Source of the DNA: Alphaproteobacteria bacterium
GTDB taxonomy: Bacteria > Pseudomonadota > Alphaproteobacteria > Caulobacterales > Maricaulaceae
Reading direction: 5' to 3'
Length of the DNA stretch: 64,000 nucleotides
Assembly (NCBI GenBank): GCA_018222865.1
Contig: JAAEZM010000006.1
Location: 124,001-188,000 of the forward strand
Made by a program: the position numbers and the translations under genes. Below, piece by piece: positions 1-8,950 of the stretch. Under the pieces are notes generated by a model. That model made no database searches. It was given only the letters and a program-made list of their open reading frames with translations, and had not been told where the DNA came from. Each line of letters begins with the position of its first letter. Within the stretch, counting starts at the first letter, position 1.

Positions 1-377
1 GCCTTGATCCTATCCAATACGCGCTGTGCGAGATGATGGGTCGGCGTATTGCCGCCATTCCAGACCCGGTTGAAGTCGGGCTGCCCGTCCAGATGCCGCT
101 TGCCGGCCTCGGTTGCGTGGACATTTCCAACGAAGATGAGCAGTGGGCGAGGCTGGGCATGCGAGCGCAGCCAGCGTGCCAGACGCTGAAGAACAAAAAA
201 GCTTGTCGTTTCATTGCCATGCAGAAGCAGCGACAGGAAGACCGGCTGGCCCTTGCCGCCCGGCATATGGATCAGGGTTGGGTCTGGAAAAACACGGCGT
301 ATCTCGGTCGGTGCCAGGGTGAGAAGGCGATCGGGGAGCTGATCGAGTGTGATCTCTGCAAGGGTCAGATCCGCCAT
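1..377 (-). CDS. Succinylglutamate desuccinylase/aspartoacylase-family metallohydrolase, 3' end cut by window edge
   Basis: The reverse strand is open from an ATG at 377 to the window edge (about 125 residues). The translation has LLHGNET, the HxxE zinc-binding signature of the AstE/ASPA carboxypeptidase-like family, followed by GNVHATEAGKRHLDG and DFNRVW, which match the family's substrate-arginine region. Such enzymes hydrolyse N-acyl amino acids; AstE removes succinate from succinylglutamate. The start overlaps the 3' end of the upstream ligase gene by 13 bases, so translation is probably coupled. It could be the AstE for the astA/astD locus at 7.9-10.4 kb, but its operon partner points equally to a peptide- or glutathione-related role. 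Family call firm; substrate unknown. Confidence 0.75.
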   Translation of the reverse strand, partial: MADLTLAEITLDQLPDRLLTLAPTEIRRVFPDPTLIHMPGGKGQPVFLSLLLHGNETTSFFVLQRLARWLRSHAQPRPLLIFVGNVHATEAGKRHLDGQPDFNRVWNGGNTPTHHLAQRVLDRIK

Positions 378-1786
378 CGATGCACCGGTGCTCCGTCTTT
401 CTGGTTCTCAATATAGTCGAGTACGAGTTTCTGGTGGTCATTGCCATGGCAGTTGGCGTGCGCGCGTTGCCAGGCCGCCCCGTTCTGGCCATTGCGGGAG
501 CGCGCTTTGACGATGCCGATATAATGCCCGGCTTCGGCCGGATCGATGCCGGCTGCAATGAGCGCATCGCGCGCGGCATCCGCGAGTTCATCTCGGATCA
601 GGCCCTGTACATTGGCTACGCGCCCATCGAGCCAGACACAGTCGGCGGCATAGCCCTCTTTCGCACAGGCGTAGAAATTCCGGCGCGCCATTTCAAACGG
701 CAGGCGTTCCTCAAGGTCCGGCAGCATCTCCAAATGCAAGGTCAGGCCGATGCAGAATGCCGTATTGGCGACAATATCAACGAGTGTTGGTCCTGCCGGC
801 ATGACCCGGCTTTCGACCCGCAAATGCGGCGTTTCACCGGGCTGGACGATCGGCCGGTTCCAGCGCCAGACCGTTCCGTTTTGCAAACGCAAATGCTCCA
901 GCTTTTCTTCCGGCGTGTCACACACCATTGGCAGGAAAGGCTCATAAGCGTCGAGATTGTCGAGGAAGAGTTCCATCAAGCTTTCGCGCACATGCGCGCG
1001 CCCGAAAGTCACCCGCGCCGCACGGCGACCATCGCCCTGGCGTGGGCCCGGTGCATCAAGAGCGCTTTCAAAGGCCGCAATCCGTGTCTCTTCCCACAAG
1101 CGACGACCGTAAAGATAAGGCGAGTTGGCGCTAGCCGCGACCAGTGGAGCAGAAGCGATCTGAGCCGCATTATAACGTCTGGCCGCGTTCTGCTGCGTCA
1201 TCATCAGGTGGACCTGAAGCGAGGTGCAGGCGGCCTCCATCATCAAATGGGTCTGGACCAGATCCAATTCTTCGCGACCTGCAATATCGATCTTCAGGGG
1301 CTCGCCGCCGCGCATCATGAAAAGTCGCTCATTGAGGAGGCGATAGCGTTCTGACGGGGTGGCATCGTCAATCCGCAGCATGGTTTCGCGCAAAGTGGCG
1401 GGGATGCCGGTCATCAGGGTTTTCATACCCATCGCCTCGGCCGTGTCCTCGGCCTTGCGCCAAAGCTCGGTGAGGTCTGATTGCAAACGCGAGAAGACCC
1501 GTTTCTCAAGTTTAAGCGGGTCAGCATTGAACTCGAAATTATATGCGGCGAGTTCGGGAACGATGCGCTCATCATCCAGCTTGTCGAGAAATTCCAGATT
1601 GCGCGGCGCGGGCAGGCCGTTTTCATCCATGAGCCAGGCTTCCAGCTCAAGTCCGATTGATGGTCGGATTGGTCGCTCGAAACGCTCGGTCTTGAACCAG
1701 CTCATCAGGCAACGCGTTTCCTCGCGCAGCCGGGTCTTGAAACCGGCTTCGTCGAGCCGCTCCTTTTCGGAAATCTCGCGTCCCAT
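365..1786 (-). CDS. GCS2-family carboxylate-amine ligase (glutamate-cysteine ligase-like)
   Basis: 473 residues. The segment around IGLELEAWLMDENG, the AYNFEFNADPL stretch and the conserved arginine-rich C-terminal half (HLRVESRVMPAGPT) are typical of the GCS2 ATP-dependent ligases, which join glutamate or a related carboxylate to an amine; gamma-glutamylcysteine synthesis is the best known reaction. I place the start at 1786, behind a GGGAGGG ribosome site, rather than at the upstream in-frame codon at 1843. The 3' end overlaps the AstE-like gene. An egtB gene lies elsewhere in the window (53.7 kb), so a role in gamma-glutamylcysteine supply for glutathione or ergothioneine is possible but is inference. 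Confidence 0.8.
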   Translation of the reverse strand: MGREISEKERLDEAGFKTRLREETRCLMSWFKTERFERPIRPSIGLELEAWLMDENGLPAPRNLEFLDKLDDERIVPELAAYNFEFNADPLKLEKRVFSRLQSDLTELWRKAEDTAEAMGMKTLMTGIPATLRETMLRIDDATPSERYRLLNERLFMMRGGEPLKIDIAGREELDLVQTHLMMEAACTSLQVHLMMTQQNAARRYNAAQIASAPLVAASANSPYLYGRRLWEETRIAAFESALDAPGPRQGDGRRAARVTFGRAHVRESLMELFLDNLDAYEPFLPMVCDTPEEKLEHLRLQNGTVWRWNRPIVQPGETPHLRVESRVMPAGPTLVDIVANTAFCIGLTLHLEMLPDLEERLPFEMARRNFYACAKEGYAADCVWLDGRVANVQGLIRDELADAARDALIAAGIDPAEAGHYIGIVKARSRNGQNGAAWQRAHANCHGNDHQKLVLDYIENQKDGAPVHRWRI

Positions 1787-2000
1787 AAAGCCCTCCCTTT
1801 TTGTCAGGTTATGGGGGCTTTGGCGCTTTGGCGATGCGACCAAACGGCCCCCGCGGCCGGCCAGCCGCCCTGGGCCGATTGAAAACCCAACAGCATTGGG
1901 GTGCGAATCTGGATAAATTCACGGTTCCGGTCAGTTAATGAATTGGTTAATATTCATCCGACGGCGTCGCTCGCGGCGCCAAAGGGTGGGGGAGTTCCTG

Positions 2001-3677
2001 GTGAAGAGATCTGCGACAGCTGGTCTGGCAAGCGTTTTGGCCATGCTCATGATGAGCTCGGTTTCGGCCGAGGCGCGTTTCGCCTGGACGCAGGATGCCG
2101 GTGAGGCCGTTTCCATTGCGGCGGCGCAAGCCGGGACTGTGGATCCATCAACAATTGATCCGGATTCCGAGGCTGCACCTCTCGATGTGGAGCTGGAGGA
2201 AGAGGTCGAGCCGGAAGTCGAGCTGCTCTCCATGCCGTCTGCCTCGGCTTGGGATGAAGACGCCCTTCAGGCCGTTGCCGGTGTCTTGTTTGACGCGCCC
2301 AGCCATGGCCTGCCTTCCCTTGATGATCAGGCCTTCCGCATCGCCAACCCTACCGTGGCGAGTGAGCAGCGCATCGCTCTGGCGCAGGACGCCTTCTTGC
2401 GATTTGGCGGCTGGTTGCGTTTCGGCTTGGTCGATCAGGAAAGCCTGGAGCCGCGCCGTCTTCGCAATGCGGAGACCAATATATTGATTGAAGCGCTGTT
2501 TGAGGGGCTGGAGGCCGGCGATCTGCGGGCCGCCCTGCGCGCCTTCGAGCCGAATGTGCGCGATTATAATGTCCTGCGCGCAGAAATGATCCGGATGCGG
2601 ACCCTGCAACCCATCTGGCCGCAAATCGATGCGGGCGGGGCGTTGGAAATCGGCGCCAGCGGGGATCGGGTCGATCAATTGCGTCGCCGCCTGGAAGCTG
2701 AGGGCCTTTATCGCGCCGATTGGAGCGAGGGTGATCTTTTCGATGCGCGTCTTGAGACTGCGGTACGCCGTTTCCAGGGGCGGGTGAACCTCTCTCCGAC
2801 CGGGCGCATGGATCGCAGCACACTGCGTCAGCTCAATATTTCCCCGCAGGACCGGATTGCTCAATTGCGGGCGAATATGGAACAGCGTCGCTGGCGGGAC
2901 CGCGATCTTGGTCGCCGGCATATCTGGGTCAATATTGCGGATTTCCGCCTCGAGGCCTGGGCTGACGGCGCGCTGGAACGCGTCCATGAGGTCATGGTGG
3001 GCAGTGCCGCCAGTTCCACACCGGAATTCTCCGACATCATGGAGTATTTGGTGATCAATCCCTGGTGGGGTGTGCCCGGAGGATCTGCGCGCTCCCGCTT
3101 TCGCGCTATTCGACGCAATCCGGCGATTGCCCGTCAGCGCGGCTACAGGATTTTCGACGGTGCGGGGCAGGCGGTCTCTGCCTATGACATTGATTGGAGC
3201 CGGTGGAATAACCGTTGGCCCTACACTTTGTCTCAGGCCCCTGGACCGACCAATCCGATGGGGGAGATCAAGTTCAAATTCCCCAATCGTCACCTGGTCT
3301 ATATCCACGATACGACCGAGCGCGACCAGTTTTACCGGACACGTCGCGACTTCTCTGCCGGTTGTATCCGCGTGGAGGACCCGATGGGGCTGGCCGAATG
3401 GGTTCTGGATGGACAGGACGGGTATGACCGCGCGCGTATTGATGAGACCGCTGCGGGCAATACGCCAACGGTGATCTGGCTTGATGAGCAGATCCCGGTT
3501 CACCTGGCTTATTGGACGGTGGTCGGGGATGATGATGGCGGCGTGCGCTATCTCAATGATCTATATCGTCGCGATAATCCGCTTATCGACGCTTACCGGT
3601 CTGCCTATGAGGCGATTGAACCGGATGAAGCGATGGTTGCGGCATCGCATGATGCGCTCTCAACAGTGTGGAATTAA
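2001..3677 (+). CDS. L,D-transpeptidase, YcbB/LdtD type, with peptidoglycan-binding domain
   Basis: 558 residues: a signal peptide (about 1-24, ending VSAEA), an acidic linker, a scaffold region, a peptidoglycan-binding domain (GDRVDQLRRRLEAEGLY to GRMDRSTLRQLN) and a C-terminal YkuD domain. The catalytic signature reads YIHDTTERDQFY then SAGCIRVEDP, with Cys455 as nucleophile and the upstream His present; Ala-Gly-Cys replaces the commoner His-Gly-Cys. It should form 3-3 peptidoglycan cross-links in the periplasm. I chose GTG at 2001 because GGGGGAG lies 6 bases upstream and a normal signal peptide follows; an ATG at 1938 would add 21 arginine-rich residues. Monocistronic. Confidence 0.88.
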   Translation: MKRSATAGLASVLAMLMMSSVSAEARFAWTQDAGEAVSIAAAQAGTVDPSTIDPDSEAAPLDVELEEEVEPEVELLSMPSASAWDEDALQAVAGVLFDAPSHGLPSLDDQAFRIANPTVASEQRIALAQDAFLRFGGWLRFGLVDQESLEPRRLRNAETNILIEALFEGLEAGDLRAALRAFEPNVRDYNVLRAEMIRMRTLQPIWPQIDAGGALEIGASGDRVDQLRRRLEAEGLYRADWSEGDLFDARLETAVRRFQGRVNLSPTGRMDRSTLRQLNISPQDRIAQLRANMEQRRWRDRDLGRRHIWVNIADFRLEAWADGALERVHEVMVGSAASSTPEFSDIMEYLVINPWWGVPGGSARSRFRAIRRNPAIARQRGYRIFDGAGQAVSAYDIDWSRWNNRWPYTLSQAPGPTNPMGEIKFKFPNRHLVYIHDTTERDQFYRTRRDFSAGCIRVEDPMGLAEWVLDGQDGYDRARIDETAAGNTPTVIWLDEQIPVHLAYWTVVGDDDGGVRYLNDLYRRDNPLIDAYRSAYEAIEPDEAMVAASHDALSTVWN

Positions 3678-3980
3678 ACGCGCCGCTTGAGGCCGCCTTC
3701 TGCGCTGAACGACGAGGCGAGCGTGTGGCGCACCTGCGTCCTGGTGTCGCGTGTGTTGTGGTGCTTTGCGCGTTAAGTGGGTGCTCGAATTAACTCTAGA
3801 AAATTGAGTTTCAAGGGCTTAGCACTCTTCAGCAAGGGCGGATTCGCCAAGTGTAGCCTTCATGGAACGCTATGGAAATAATGCACTAAAGCGCCATTTT
3901 GTGGCGCTCTGAACTGGCGTGTCTCCCGCATTTGTTGTAGTGAATTATGCAGGAATAGTCCGCTGGGGACCATTCCACGC
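3678..3980. other. Intergenic region upstream of ompA, no gene seen
   Basis: No reading frame with a ribosome site or recognisable product. A short inverted repeat AGCGCCA-TTTTG-TGGCGCT lies at about 3890-3911 without a following T-run, so it is not an obvious terminator. The ompA promoter must lie in or just after this stretch, but no convincing -35/-10 pair stands out. Confidence 0.5.
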
Positions 3981-4039
3981 GATTCGGATTGTTCGAATCT
4001 GGTCAGTCACACCAAGGAGGCGGAAGCCTCCGGAGGGGG
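3981..4039 (+). promoter_or_regulatory. ompA leader with two stem-loops and a strong ribosome site
   Basis: Stem 1 is GATTCG (3981-3986) pairing with CGAATC (3994-3999). Stem 2 is GGAGGC (4016-4021) pairing with GCCTCC (4026-4031) across a GGAA (GNRA-type) loop. It is followed at once by GGAGGGGG (4032-4039) and the ATG. The upstream arm of stem 2 is itself a Shine-Dalgarno-like sequence kept paired, leaving the second one free. Such leaders often stabilise abundant outer-membrane protein mRNAs; that role is inference. Confidence 0.6.
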
Positions 4040-4040
4040 A

Positions 4041-5099
4041 ATGATGAAAGCAAGGCTTTTTGCGGCAGCTGCCGTCGGAGCCATCCTCGCAGCGGCTCCG
4101 GCATTCGCTGACGAAGGTTGGTACGCGCGCGGCGCGGTCGGTTATGGTGCACCGGGTGACACGGATGTGTCCGGTGGACTTACGGGTGAAATCAACGGTG
4201 AGGGCGACTTCCGCGAAGCGGTTGCTCTCGGCTACGAGTGGGCAGACGGTCTGCGCCTCGAAGGTGAGCTGGCTCACCGTTACAATGATACCGGTGGTAT
4301 CAACAACAACGCGAACAGCACGTCTGACTTCCAGATGTGGTCGCTCATGGCGAACGCTCTGTTCGACTTCGACACGGGCTCCTTCTATACGCCGTACATC
4401 GGTATGGGTATCGGCCTGACGGACGTTTCTGGTTTCCTCGCTGGCCCGACGACGCCGGCTGTTCCGGGACCGGGCGTTTCCGTACGTGACGACGACACGG
4501 CTTTCACATGGCAGCTGCTCGCTGGTGTTGGCTGGGAGCTCACCGAGCGCCTGACCCTCGACACTGAGTATCGCTATGTTTCTGTGGCTGGCACGGACTT
4601 TGGCAGCGTTTCTGTAGACTCCCTGGCGGGTCACGAAGCTTGGGTTGGCCTGCGTTATTCCTTCGCAGCTCCGCCGCCGCCGCCGCCGCCTCCGCCGCCG
4701 CCGCCGCCACCTCCGCCGCCTCCGCCGCCTCCGCCGCCGCCGCCGCCTCCGCCGGCTTGCGACGATGTTGAGCGCGTCGTTTACTTCGAGTGGGATCGCG
4801 CTGACCTCACCGATCAGGCTCGTGCGGTTATCGCTGCGGCTTCCAACGACACGGGCTCTTGCTCCGTGACCACCGTTGGCGTTGCGGGCTACACCGACCG
4901 TTCTGGTGCAGCAGCATACAATGTTGGTCTTTCTGAGCGCCGCGCTCGCGCGGTTCGTGACGAGATGGTTCGCCTGGGCATCCCGGCGTCCGCTATCACG
5001 ATCAACGCTTTCGGTGAGACGAACACGGCTGTTGCCACGGCTGACGGCGTGCGTGAGCCGCTGAACCGTCGTGCAACGATCACGATCGATCTCGACTAA
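4041..5099 (+). CDS. OmpA-family outer membrane protein with polyproline linker
   Basis: 352 residues. Signal peptide about 1-23 (ending APAFA), then an OmpA-like beta-barrel of about 185 residues rich in Gly/Asp/aromatics, a run of exactly 28 consecutive prolines (codons at 4671-4754), and a C-terminal OmpA/MotB peptidoglycan-binding domain with VVYFEWDRADLT, GYTDRSGAAAYN and LSERRARAV. The protein tethers the outer membrane to peptidoglycan. Start at 4041 (ATGATG) behind GGAGGGGG; an intrinsic terminator follows at 5124, so it is a single-gene unit and probably highly expressed. Codon usage is strongly biased, as expected for an abundant porin-like protein. Confidence 0.93.
   Translation: MMKARLFAAAAVGAILAAAPAFADEGWYARGAVGYGAPGDTDVSGGLTGEINGEGDFREAVALGYEWADGLRLEGELAHRYNDTGGINNNANSTSDFQMWSLMANALFDFDTGSFYTPYIGMGIGLTDVSGFLAGPTTPAVPGPGVSVRDDDTAFTWQLLAGVGWELTERLTLDTEYRYVSVAGTDFGSVSVDSLAGHEAWVGLRYSFAAPPPPPPPPPPPPPPPPPPPPPPPPPPPPACDDVERVVYFEWDRADLTDQARAVIAAASNDTGSCSVTTVGVAGYTDRSGAAAYNVGLSERRARAVRDEMVRLGIPASAITINAFGETNTAVATADGVREPLNRRATITIDLD
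4671..4754 (+). repeat. Proline-codon microsatellite (28 Pro codons)
   Basis: 84 bases of consecutive CCG (22), CCT (5) and CCA (1) codons inside ompA. Gain or loss of triplets by slippage would change the length of the periplasmic linker without shifting the frame. The antisense strand reads as poly-Arg and is not a gene. Confidence 0.9.
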
Positions 5100-5123
5100 T
5101 CTGATCCTTTCGGATTTGGGAAA

Positions 5124-5151
5124 CGGCCCGGCATTGCGCCGGGCCGTTTTT
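5124..5151 (+). terminator. Rho-independent terminator of ompA
   Basis: GGCCCGGC (5125-5132) pairs with GCCGGGCC (5138-5145), closed by C5124-G5146, with a 5-base loop and a following T5 run, 25 bases after the ompA stop. Confidence 0.92.
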
Positions 5152-5297
5152 CTTTGCACGGATCGTGCTCGTTTCCGGTAAAACTGAGCCAGATCCGGTC
5201 GCATTTTTCCCGGTGCTGAGTAGGTGCTTGACCCGCTGAAAACAGCAGGTCAAATCGGCGTTGACTGCTCTATGCAAATTCGCCGGGAGGAAGAGAC

Positions 5298-6584
5298 ATG
5301 AGTAAGCCGGACAAGCCGTATCGCAAGAAATCCGTCGCTGGGCACGAACTGAGCCCGGAAACACAAATGATGAGCTATGGGTATGATCCCAAGCTCTCTG
5401 AGATGTCGATCAAGCCGCCGGTCTTCCTGACCTCGACTTTCGCATTCTCGACCGCCGAAGAAGGCGCCGCCTTTTTCCGCGTAACGCTTGGCCAGGCCGA
5501 AAAGGGTGATCCCGAAGCCGCGGGCCTGATGTATTCGCGCTTCAACAATCCGAATATGGAAGTGCTGGAAGACCGTCTGGCGATTTTCGACGGCGCTGAG
5601 GAAGCAGGCGTCTTTGCGTCCGGCATGGCGGCAATCTCCACTACCCTTATGGCGCTGGCCCATGCAGGATCCGTGATTTTGCAGTCCACGCCGCTTTATG
5701 GTGGCACTGAGAGCCTGATCCGGAAATTCCTTCCTCACTACGGCATCAAGGCTGTCGATTTTGATGCGGGAGCGGAAGAGTCAGCGATCGCAAAGATCGC
5801 TGAAACGGCCATGGCAGAGGGCGAGGTCTCCGTAATCTATTGCGAGACCCCGACCAATCCGACCAATGATCTGGTGGATTTGGCCGCAATCGGTCGTGTT
5901 GCGGACCTGATTGGCGAAAAGCAGGGCATGCGTCCGAAAATCGTGGTCGATAATACTTTCCTCGGTCCGGTAAACACCTCGCCGCTGAGCCTGGGCGCGG
6001 ATGTGCTTGTCTATTCACTGACCAAGTATGTCGGCGGTCACTCCGACCTCATCGCCGGTGCGGCCCTGGGCGATAGCGATAGCATGGCGAAAATCCGTAG
6101 CCTGCGAAGCTATCTGGGGACCAATCTTGATGCACACACATGCTGGATGCTGCTGCGCTCCCTTGAGACGGTGAAAATCCGCATGGAGGCTGCTGCAAAG
6201 GGTGCACGCAAGGTCGCGGAATTCTTGCGTGATCATCCAAAGGTCGATCGCGTGCGTTATCTTGGTTTCCTGGAAGAGGGCAGCCGTGATGCGCGCGTCT
6301 TCAATGCACAGTGTGTGACGGCCGGATCCACCTTTGCCTTTGATCTGGCAGATGAGGCGGCCGCATTCCGCATGCTCAATGCATTGCAGGTCATGAAGCT
6401 GGCAGTCAGCCTGGGCGGAACAGAGACGCTGATCTGTCATCCGGGGTCTACGACCCATCGCGGGGTCGATCCTGCGCTGCGCGACCGGCAGGGTTTCACC
6501 GATGGATTGGTCCGGATCTCGGTTGGTATCGAGAATCCTGACGATCTGATCGCTGACCTCAAACAGGCTCTCGAGCACGCATAA
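5298..6584 (+). CDS. Cystathionine gamma-synthase-family PLP enzyme
   Basis: 428 residues of the Cys/Met-metabolism fold-type I PLP family. Visible signatures are the SRFNNPNMEVLEDRLA substrate/PLP segment, FASGMAAI, the ETPTNPTNDLVD stretch and the lysine that forms the aldimine in YSLTKYVGGHSD (Lys243). The C-terminal SLGGTETLICHP and RISVGIEN segments are also typical. Members include cystathionine gamma-synthase, O-acetylhomoserine sulfhydrylase and methionine gamma-lyase; the exact reaction cannot be told from sequence alone. The ribosome site GGGAGGAAGAG lies just before ATG 5298. A GC-rich hairpin follows the gene. Confidence 0.85.
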   Translation: MSKPDKPYRKKSVAGHELSPETQMMSYGYDPKLSEMSIKPPVFLTSTFAFSTAEEGAAFFRVTLGQAEKGDPEAAGLMYSRFNNPNMEVLEDRLAIFDGAEEAGVFASGMAAISTTLMALAHAGSVILQSTPLYGGTESLIRKFLPHYGIKAVDFDAGAEESAIAKIAETAMAEGEVSVIYCETPTNPTNDLVDLAAIGRVADLIGEKQGMRPKIVVDNTFLGPVNTSPLSLGADVLVYSLTKYVGGHSDLIAGAALGDSDSMAKIRSLRSYLGTNLDAHTCWMLLRSLETVKIRMEAAAKGARKVAEFLRDHPKVDRVRYLGFLEEGSRDARVFNAQCVTAGSTFAFDLADEAAAFRMLNALQVMKLAVSLGGTETLICHPGSTTHRGVDPALRDRQGFTDGLVRISVGIENPDDLIADLKQALEHA

Positions 6585-6591
6585 ACGCCTT

Positions 6592-6618
6592 TACCCCGCC
6601 GTTCTCAGCGGCGGGGTA
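6592..6618 (+). terminator. GC-rich hairpin after the PLP enzyme gene
   Basis: TACCCCGCCG (6592-6601) pairs perfectly over 10 bp with CGGCGGGGTA (6609-6618). There is no T-run, so termination may be weak or factor-dependent; it separates this gene from the M20-astA-astD operon. Confidence 0.55.
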
Positions 6619-6650
6619 GACCTGCTCGTTTAAACCGCTATCACTGCCTC

Positions 6651-7913
6651 ATGCTTGAACATGTTGAACTGAGCGCGCAGGAGCGCGAAATCCTCGACTG
6701 GGTCGATAGCCGTGGCGATCATATGATCGAAACGGTGAAAGCCTGGTCCGTGATCAATTCAGGTAGCCGCAATCCTGACGGTCTGGAGGCGATGCGGGCT
6801 GCGCTCGAAGAGGCGTTCGCTGAGACCGGCGGGCAGATTTCCTCCTTCGACCTGCCATCCTCCACGGTCGTCGATCCGGACGGAACGGTGCGCCAGCAGG
6901 AATACACGCCGGCCTTCCATTGCCGCATCCGGCCGCAAGCGCCGATCCGAATTGTCATGACGGGACACCACGACACGGTCTTCCCGAAGGACTCGCATTT
7001 CCAGGGTTTGGAGATGTGGGATGAGGATACGCTCAACGGTCCAGGCGTAGCGGATATGAAGGGCGGAATTATTGTGATGCTGCACGGCATCCTGGCGCTC
7101 GAGCGCTCGCCCTGGAAGGACGAGATCGGGATTGATGTGCTCATCAGCCCGGATGAGGAAATCGGCAATCTGGGGTCCGGGCCGGTCCTGGCGGAACTGG
7201 CTGCCGGTGCTGATATCGGGATGACCTATGAGCCGGCTCTGGCGGATGGCTCCTTGGCCGGTGCGCGCAAGGGATCGGGCAACTGGTCCTTGAAAGTCAC
7301 GGGCAAGGCCGCGCATGCAGGCCGCGAGCACCATCTCGGTCGCAATGCGCTCGCTGCGGCTTGCGCTTTTGGCGTCAGCCTGGATGAGCTCAATGGCAAG
7401 CGCGAGGGGGTGACTTTCAACCTCGCCAAGATTGATGGCGGTGGTCCGCCCAATGTTGTACCGGATACGGCTGTTGTGCGGTTCAATATCCGCGTTTTTA
7501 ACGAGAATGATCAGATCTGGGTCGAAGCCGAGCTGGAGCGTCTTCTCGATGAAATCCGGATCCGCGACGGTATTGGCGCTGAGTTGCACGGTGGTTTCAC
7601 GCGGCCACCCAAACCCATGACGCCGGCCAATGCGAAAATGTTTGAATGGACCCGTGCCGCCGGTGGTGCATTGGGCCTGAATATTCGCTGGCAGGACACC
7701 GGCGGTGTTTGCGAAGGCAATAATCTGTGGGCGGCAGGTTGTCCCAATGTCGATACGCTCGGCGTGCGTGGCGCGGATATTCATTCCGACCGCGAAATCG
7801 TCAAGCTGTCCAGCTTCACCGAACGGGCCAAGCTGTCCGCCATCATGTTGATGAAATTCGCGCAGGGTGAGTTCGATGCGCGTGAGGCCCGAGCGCTGGC
7901 GCGCAAGGCCTAA
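6651..7913 (+). CDS. M20-family metallohydrolase of the arginine-succinyltransferase operon
   Basis: 420 residues of the ArgE/DapE/carboxypeptidase G2 M20 family. Metal-binding signatures are present in order: TGHHDTVF, GPGVADMKGG and SPDEEIGNLG; a dimerisation domain lies about residues 205-320. It directly precedes astA (15-base gap) and astD (5-base gap), so a hydrolase acting on an N-acyl intermediate of arginine breakdown is the simplest reading; substitution for the missing desuccinylase is conceivable but unproven. The start at ATG 6651 has only a weak ribosome site. Confidence 0.8.
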   Translation: MLEHVELSAQEREILDWVDSRGDHMIETVKAWSVINSGSRNPDGLEAMRAALEEAFAETGGQISSFDLPSSTVVDPDGTVRQQEYTPAFHCRIRPQAPIRIVMTGHHDTVFPKDSHFQGLEMWDEDTLNGPGVADMKGGIIVMLHGILALERSPWKDEIGIDVLISPDEEIGNLGSGPVLAELAAGADIGMTYEPALADGSLAGARKGSGNWSLKVTGKAAHAGREHHLGRNALAAACAFGVSLDELNGKREGVTFNLAKIDGGGPPNVVPDTAVVRFNIRVFNENDQIWVEAELERLLDEIRIRDGIGAELHGGFTRPPKPMTPANAKMFEWTRAAGGALGLNIRWQDTGGVCEGNNLWAAGCPNVDTLGVRGADIHSDREIVKLSSFTERAKLSAIMLMKFAQGEFDAREARALARKA

Positions 7914-7928
7914 TCATAAGGGGAATAC

Positions 7929-8945
7929 ATGCTGATCGTTCGCGCTGGACGCAAATCGGATATCGATGACTTGATCCGACTGTCCAAGGAAGCCGGTACA
8001 GGCTTTACCAGCCTCGCTGTGCCGCCAGAAGCTCTGGAAGAACGTCTGGTCAAAGCTGAAACGGCCTTCAGTCGCAGCGGTGGCGGTCAAATCGAAGAGA
8101 CCTACCAGCTGATGCTCGAGGACACCGAGAGCGGCAAGATTGTCGGCTGTTCAGCGGTCAAGGCGATGGTTGGTGTCTCCAAGCCCTATTGGGACTTCAA
8201 GATTATCACCCTCGCGCAGCATTCCGTTGAGGCGGATCGGCGATTCGATATGGACGCCTTGCTGCTGGTCAATGATTTCGCAGGCGCTACCGAGGTCGGC
8301 ACGCTGTTTGTGTCCGAGGCCGGACGCGGCGGTGGGGCAGGGCGTTTGGTGGCTCAGTCTCGCTATCTCCTGATGGCCGCAGACCGCTCCCGCTTCGGCG
8401 AGAAAGTCCTCGCGGAGCTTCGTGGCATCGTCCATGAGGATGGGTCTTCGCCCTTCTTCGATGCGGTCTCGCGCCCCTTCTTCAAGATGGATTTTGCCGA
8501 GGCGGATCGACTGAGTGCGAATACGGATAACCAGTTCATTCTCGATCTGGGGCCGCAGCACCTCATCTATCTCGACCTGCTGCCCGCTGAGGTTCGCGAC
8601 GTGGTTGGAAAGCCTCACCGGGACGGGGTGGGCGCGATGCGTCTGCTCGAGTGGGAGGGCTTCCACTATGATCGTTACATCGACATTTTCGACGGTGGAC
8701 CTCTGGTTTCGGCCTGGACGGAGAATATCAAAACATTGCGCGAAAGCCGCACTGTGACGGTCCGGGCTGCGACGACGATGGGCGGTGTGCCAGGTATCGT
8801 GTCCACAGACCGGCTGGAAGATTTTAGAACCTGCCAGGCAGAAGTGATCATCGATCACGATACGATCGGCCTGTCATTTGAAACCATGGCCGCGCTGGAC
8901 CTGCGCGACGGCGATAAAGCCCGCTTCTGGCGGCGCACGGGGTAA
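7929..8945 (+). CDS. astA: Arginine N-succinyltransferase
   Basis: 338 residues, the usual AstA length. It opens with an acyltransferase-type start (LIVRAGRKSDIDDLIRLS) and carries the family segments FTSLAVPPE, GTLFVSEAGRGGGAGRL and FAEADRLSANTDNQFI. AstA moves succinate from succinyl-CoA to arginine, the first step of the AST catabolic route. Ribosome site AAGGGGA precedes the ATG. Sits between the M20 hydrolase and astD. astB and astC are not in the window. Confidence 0.93.
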   Translation: MLIVRAGRKSDIDDLIRLSKEAGTGFTSLAVPPEALEERLVKAETAFSRSGGGQIEETYQLMLEDTESGKIVGCSAVKAMVGVSKPYWDFKIITLAQHSVEADRRFDMDALLLVNDFAGATEVGTLFVSEAGRGGGAGRLVAQSRYLLMAADRSRFGEKVLAELRGIVHEDGSSPFFDAVSRPFFKMDFAEADRLSANTDNQFILDLGPQHLIYLDLLPAEVRDVVGKPHRDGVGAMRLLEWEGFHYDRYIDIFDGGPLVSAWTENIKTLRESRTVTVRAATTMGGVPGIVSTDRLEDFRTCQAEVIIDHDTIGLSFETMAALDLRDGDKARFWRRTG

Positions 8946-8950
8946 GCGTT

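Noticed and set aside
1272-1284. A perfect TTGC-N5-GCGA match on the reverse strand
   Set aside because: It is single and lies inside the GCS2 ligase coding sequence. It shows that isolated matches occur by chance, so only clustered intergenic ones were counted.
3915-3930. Possible -24/-12 element before ompA (TGGCGTG-TCTC-CCGCA)
   Set aside because: GG/GC spacing fits but the -12 TT is lost and no dyads are near; a highly expressed porin-like gene is unlikely to depend on sigma-54.
3945-5204. Long reverse-strand frame with poly-arginine opposite ompA
   Set aside because: It is the antisense of the CCG proline codons and of a strongly biased coding region; no signal of selection or ribosome site.
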